Assembly (NCBI GenBank): GCA_964496705.1
Contig: CAZCBJ010000172.1
Location: 1-8,653, forward strand
Direction of reading: 5' to 3'
DNA length: 8,653 bases
From: CAZCBJ01 sp964496705
Lineage (GTDB): Bacteria; Chloroflexota; Anaerolineae; Anaerolineales; Anaerolineaceae
Notes under the pieces: model-generated
The model's database searches: none
What the model saw: the letters and a program-made list of their open reading frames with translations, nothing else
What the model was told of the DNA's origin: nothing
Part shown: positions 5,874 through 8,653 of the stretch, one piece after another
Position numbering within the stretch: position 1 is the first letter of the stretch
Layout: each line of letters opens with the position of its first letter
Program-made: the position numbers and the translations under genes

Positions 5874-6983
5874 CTAGAGTGTGCGCTTGTGGTTGCGGTG
5901 ACGCTTGTACCATTTCACGCCGATGGCTTCCATGTCGGAGCGGCTGGTGTGATTGGTTTCATCGACTTGGATGATCTCCATGTGTTTGAAGCCGACCGCA
6001 TGAATGCTGCGCGAAAGCTCCGAATATAGCAGGGCGTTCCCGCCCATGCCGCGGTATTCCGGCAGCAATCCCACACCATTGATATTAACCCACTCGGCGC
6101 GTTTTCGTTCTTGCAGGATGTGATACCAGCCCAGCGTCCAGATGCGCCCTTTGCAGCGCTGCAGCGCGGGCGAGATGTCGTGATAGGCGAGGATGAAACC
6201 CACCACCTCGTCGCCGCTCAGCACCAGCTTGATCAAGCGCGGATCGGCCACGCTGATCAGTGAGTTGGCGATGAGCTGCACTTCGGCCTCGCTGGGTGGA
6301 AAATACTCGTGATTCTGGTTAAAGGCGCGCTGATGCGCAGCCGATACGCGCGGGATCCACGGGCGCATCTCACGGGTGCTGGCGAATCCCTGAATCCGCA
6401 GCCGTCCGCGCCGGCGCACCAGCTCAGCGGCGTGTTCCAGCCTTTCGGGCAGTTGATGCGCGCCTGGCAGGTAACCGGAAAGGTGGTCGGTGTCCTTCTG
6501 GAAGCCAGCCTCGCGCAGCAGCAGATCGTAATATTCGTGGTTGTATGGCACGCCCAGCGCCGGTCGCAGATGAAAGCCCTCCACCAACACCCCGCCGCTG
6601 TCGGAGCCGACCAACCCGCGCGGCCCGATGATTTCCTCCAGCCCGCGCTGACTGGCCCACTCAAAGGCTGCGCTGAACAGCTCCCGGGCAGCCTGGCTGT
6701 CCTTCACGCAATCAAAAAAGCCAAAAAATGCAGTCTTGCGGTGTTGATAGGTATTATGGCGGGTGTTGTGCAATACGGCGATGCGGCCCACCACCTGCCG
6801 GCCCTGCTCTGCCAGGTAGAACTCACCCGCGGAATGCTGGAAGAAGGGATGCTTGGGCAGGCTGCGCGCCTCGCTGTGCAAGGGAGGCACCCATTGAGGG
6901 CAGTTTTGATAAAGCTGAAATGGGAACCGGTTAAAGCGCCGCAGATCGGCGGGTCGGGAAAGGTCGAGTCGGTGGATTTGCAT
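5874..6983 (-). CDS. GNAT-like acetyltransferase domain protein, 369 aa, two-lobed
   Basis: A 369-residue soluble protein that I recognise as one of the large GNAT-like hypothetical proteins. The N-terminal half has conserved-looking blocks 'PFQLYQNCPQWVPPL' (21-35), 'HPFFQH' (45-50), 'GRIAVLHNTRHN' (66-77), 'FFGFFDC' (86-92) and 'GVPYNHEYYDLLLREAGF' (144-161). The C-terminal half has a GNAT-type acetyl-CoA loop, 'VGLLPEYRGMGGNALLYSEL' (304-323), with RGMGGNA at 311-317. The length suggests two GNAT-fold lobes, one probably degenerate. The substrate is unknown. ATG 6983 has GGAG (6994-6991) seven bases upstream. It is 21 bp after the small GNAT gene and 16 bp before the symporter gene, so it is likely co-transcribed with both. 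A link between its function and sugar uptake is not shown by the sequence. Confidence 0.82.
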   Translation of the reverse strand: MQIHRLDLSRPADLRRFNRFPFQLYQNCPQWVPPLHSEARSLPKHPFFQHSAGEFYLAEQGRQVVGRIAVLHNTRHNTYQHRKTAFFGFFDCVKDSQAARELFSAAFEWASQRGLEEIIGPRGLVGSDSGGVLVEGFHLRPALGVPYNHEYYDLLLREAGFQKDTDHLSGYLPGAHQLPERLEHAAELVRRRGRLRIQGFASTREMRPWIPRVSAAHQRAFNQNHEYFPPSEAEVQLIANSLISVADPRLIKLVLSGDEVVGFILAYHDISPALQRCKGRIWTLGWYHILQERKRAEWVNINGVGLLPEYRGMGGNALLYSELSRSIHAVGFKHMEIIQVDETNHTSRSDMEAIGVKWYKRHRNHKRTL

Positions 6984-7004
6984 ATTGCATCTCCAGGGGA
7001 CAAA

Positions 7005-7453
7005 TCAGGATGCCTTCTTATCCAGTTTCATCCGGTACAGGTTGGTTTCGCGGCGCTGAAATCCCATGCGCTGATAGAGCCGGTTGGCAGCTTCGCGTGA
7101 GGAGCGTGAGGTGAGGTCAACGTGCTGTGCGCCCAGCTCAGCCGCCCGCTGCAGCGCGGCCTGGGTCAGCGCTTCGCCGATGCCGCGCCCGCGGTGGGCT
7201 TCATCCACCACCACATCCTCGATCCAGGCGTGCCTTCCGGCAGGGGTACGGAAGAATACCAGGGTCAACGCTGCGATGATCTCGCCCTGCGCGTCCGGCT
7301 CGGCGGCGAAGAAGAGCTGGCTGGCGCCTGATTGCAGCACCGCCTCCAGCTCGGCGCGCGTGGGGGGGGGTGGAGCGGATTGAGCTGCGGCATCAACCGT
7401 GCAAAAGCAGACACGACGCGCTCATCGATCTGATGGGCCTGAAAAATTTCCAT
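7005..7453 (-). CDS. Small GNAT N-acetyltransferase, interrupted by a frameshift in a poly-C tract
   Basis: The N-terminal piece starts at ATG 7453, with GAGG (7466-7463) upstream overlapping the stop of the previous gene, and reads MEIFQAHQIDERVVSAFARL then MPQLNPLHPPP. At nine C residues (7370-7362 on this strand) the frame is lost; as written it would stop at 7265 after 62 residues. The family sequence resumes in another frame as 'TRAELEAVLQSG', with the acetyl-CoA motif 'HRGRGIGEAL' and the end 'REAANRLYQRMGFQRRETN'. A tenth C joins the parts as HPPPTRAELEA in a 149-residue protein, a normal GNAT length. The intact C-terminal part alone can start only at a GTG at 7340 and would lack the first strand and helix. 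It may be a pseudogene, a sequencing error, or a slippage-regulated gene. It lies 11 bp after the flavin reductase gene. Confidence 0.85.
7362..7370 (-). repeat. Nine-base poly-C tract at the frameshift point
   Basis: Nine G on the plus strand, which is nine C on the coding strand, flanked by A on both sides. It encodes the Pro run of the small GNAT protein. Runs of this length are prone to replication slippage and also to sequencing error. With 9 C the gene is out of frame; 10 C (or 7 C) restores it. Confidence 0.95.
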
Positions 7454-7464
7454 CTGACTGTGCC

Positions 7465-7980
7465 TCAACCCGCGTATTGAGCTGTGCCGCAGGCGGCCAG
7501 GATTTCGCCGAAGTATATGCGGTGATAATCGCCCGCGTAGTTGCGCGCGATGTAACCGGCCAGGAATTGTTCTGGCTTGTAATCGTCCCAGTAAATTTTT
7601 TTGCATTCCAGGACCAGATCGGCCTCGACGAAGACGGGCGCGGCGATCCGGCTGGCGGCTGCCGGGATCAGGCCGGATTCCTTGATTTTGTCCCCCTCCC
7701 GTCCGGAGCGCGTGCCCAGCAGCTCAAGCGCGGGTCGGAATGCCTCATGGAAGGCGCACAGGCTGAAGGTGTTGTATTTTTCCATGAACTGGAAGGTGTG
7801 GCGGGTGGGGCGCACCACCACCATCACGAACGGCTTGTTCCACATCACTCCCGCGCTGCCCCAGGAGATGGTCATGGCGTTGTATTGACCGGCAGCAAAG
7901 TCGCCGCTGGTCAACAGCAGCCACTGGTTGAAGATGCCGAACGCGCTTAAATTTAATTTTGTGAGGGGGATTTCCTGCAT
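7465..7980 (-). CDS. Flavin reductase family protein (flavoredoxin-like)
   Basis: A 171-residue protein with the FMN-binding split-barrel pattern of the flavin reductase/flavoredoxin family. Diagnostic blocks are 'LLLTSGDFAAGQYNAMTISW' (21-40), 'GVMWNKPFVMVVVRPTRHTF' (44-63), 'FSLCAF' (72-77), 'LLGTRSGREGDKIKESGL' (87-104) and 'YHRIYFGEIL' (152-161). Members bind FMN and pass electrons or reduce flavin; the partner here is unknown. ATG 7980 is chosen because AGGAG (7993-7989) lies eight bases upstream; a GTG two codons earlier (7986) would be only two bases from it. It heads a tight minus-strand set with the small GNAT, the 369-aa GNAT-like and the symporter genes. A TATAAT box upstream could drive the set. 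Confidence 0.9.
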   Translation of the reverse strand: MQEIPLTKLNLSAFGIFNQWLLLTSGDFAAGQYNAMTISWGSAGVMWNKPFVMVVVRPTRHTFQFMEKYNTFSLCAFHEAFRPALELLGTRSGREGDKIKESGLIPAAASRIAAPVFVEADLVLECKKIYWDDYKPEQFLAGYIARNYAGDYHRIYFGEILAACGTAQYAG

Positions 7981-8028
7981 TTGCACATCTCCTCTTGAGC
8001 CAAATATTTTATTTTTTTACCCACAACC

Positions 8029-8034
8029 ATTATA
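8029..8034 (-). promoter_or_regulatory. -10 box upstream of the flavin reductase gene set
   Basis: On the minus strand TATAAT runs from 8034 to 8029, about 10 bp after the stop of the DNRLRE gene and 48 bp before the flavin reductase ATG. The leader between is very AT-rich (A and T runs at about 8001-8019) and holds AGGAG at 7993-7989. A consensus -35 was not found, so the promoter call is moderate. Confidence 0.45.
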
Positions 8035-8043
8035 CCGGATGTT

Positions 8044-8653
8044 TTATCGCCGGTTCCACAGGTTGAATCCGAGCAGGAAGAAGAAAGCGCTGGCCAGGAT
8101 GAAGCCCAGCACCACACTGTTGGTCAGCTCCGGCGAAAGCATCGGGGTGGCGTAAGTTACCACCAGGATCGGGACGACACCGCCTTCTTTGCTGGACATG
8201 CGGACTCCATTGTTCGCTCCGCTGATCAGCCCCATCAGACCGAAGTTGCTGGCGGGGTTGTCCAGCCAGGATTGCACCAGCGAAGGCGGCAGGACGACCT
8301 CACGGTAGCAGGGATTACTCCACGTGCCCACCCCGGTGGCCAGGTGGGACACATAGCCGGATTTATAAGCGGGCATGCTATTCCAGGTGACCGTGTATTC
8401 ATCCCAGCTTTCGGTGATGGGGTGCCAGAAGATGGTACCGCCTGCGACGTCGTTGGCCTGGTGGATGTAGATCTTGGCGCTGGTGATCTGCGCGCCGGAG
8501 GGTAGGCCGCCTGGCTCAAAGCGCAGCAGGATCTGTTCGTTATTCACACGGATTTTCAGCGTGGTATTATCCCCAAAGTTCTTATTCCCGCCGCCGTTGA
8601 TATCCACATAGGTATCTGCCGCCACGTTGAAGGTGGTGTCACCGGCGGGCGGA
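8044..8653 (-). CDS. DNRLRE-domain surface protein, C-terminal part, membrane-anchored
   Basis: The last 202 residues of a longer protein; the frame is open to the window edge with no convincing start (the first possible one, GTG 8625, cuts through the domain). The visible part begins 'GDTTFNVAADTYVD' and continues with 'LLRFEPGGLPSGAQITSAKI', 'ESWDEYTVTWNSMP' and 'VQSWLDNPASNFGLMGLIS'. This is the pattern of the DNRLRE family, beta-sandwich modules found on secreted and surface proteins, some of which bind polysaccharide. The C-terminus is a hydrophobic helix, 'VVLGFILASAFFFLLGFNLW', ending NRR, which would anchor the protein in the membrane with the domain outside. No sortase or PEP-CTERM motif precedes the helix. 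The N-terminal signal peptide, if any, is outside the window. Confidence 0.85.
   Translation of the reverse strand, partial: PPAGDTTFNVAADTYVDINGGGNKNFGDNTTLKIRVNNEQILLRFEPGGLPSGAQITSAKIYIHQANDVAGGTIFWHPITESWDEYTVTWNSMPAYKSGYVSHLATGVGTWSNPCYREVVLPPSLVQSWLDNPASNFGLMGLISGANNGVRMSSKEGGVVPILVVTYATPMLSPELTNSVVLGFILASAFFFLLGFNLWNRR

Noticed and set aside
4541..5974. 477-codon open frame on the plus strand
   Set aside because: It lies antisense to the symporter gene and is rich in Gln, His, Gly and Arg, typical of a shadow frame in GC-rich DNA; no domain is recognisable.
6309..7100. 263-codon open frame on the plus strand
   Set aside because: It is antisense to the 369-aa GNAT-like gene, which has clear family motifs, and has no features of its own.
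7265..7606. 113-codon minus-strand frame taken as its own gene
   Set aside because: Its first 51 codons overlap the end of the flavin reductase gene, its middle is the true N-terminus of the small GNAT, and its end is out-of-frame GNAT sequence.

Overview
The window is GC-rich bacterial chromosome, with only short non-coding gaps apart from one repeat island. The mix of genes is a two-headed MerR regulator, an alpha/beta hydrolase, a GPH sugar symporter, a cytoplasmic GH29 fucosidase, GNAT proteins and a DNRLRE surface protein. Together with the intergenic CCCTGAGCGCAGCGAAGGG-type repeats, this fits a member of the Chloroflexota, probably an Anaerolineae-like lineage. That placement is inference from style and content; no phylogenetic marker gene is present.

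Layout. (1) 1-59, minus: the first residues of an ABC-transporter ATPase that continues out of the window. (2) 60-504: non-coding, mostly a nested repeat island with a 74-bp tandem duplication inside, two diverged 49-bp direct repeats outside, and a 9-bp inverted repeat at its edges. (3) 505-1254, minus: a MerR-type regulator carrying two MerR DNA-binding domains. It is divergent from (4) 1324-2199, plus, an alpha/beta hydrolase. The 69-bp gap between them holds two outward-facing TATAAT boxes placed symmetrically, with a perfect CG palindrome between them. (5) 2271-4483, plus: an aldo/keto reductase and a GH29 alpha-L-fucosidase, 2 bp apart. (6) 7980-4484, minus: a tightly packed set of a flavin reductase-family protein, a small GNAT acetyltransferase, a 369-aa GNAT-like protein and a GPH-type symporter, with gaps of 11, 21 and 16 bp. 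(7) 8653-8044, minus: the C-terminal part of a DNRLRE-domain protein with a C-terminal membrane anchor.

How they may work together. The fucosidase, the aldo/keto reductase and the cation:sugar symporter could form a small pathway to import and hydrolyse fucosylated oligosaccharides in the cytoplasm. The symporter is on the opposite strand, however, and its stop codon directly abuts that of the fucosidase. The MerR protein probably controls the divergent hydrolase and itself.

The main anomaly is in the small GNAT gene. It is split by a frameshift exactly at a run of nine C residues; one more C would give a complete 149-residue family member. This could be a sequencing error, a decayed gene or a slippage-controlled switch. 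No tRNA, rRNA, CRISPR array, transposase or prophage gene was seen.
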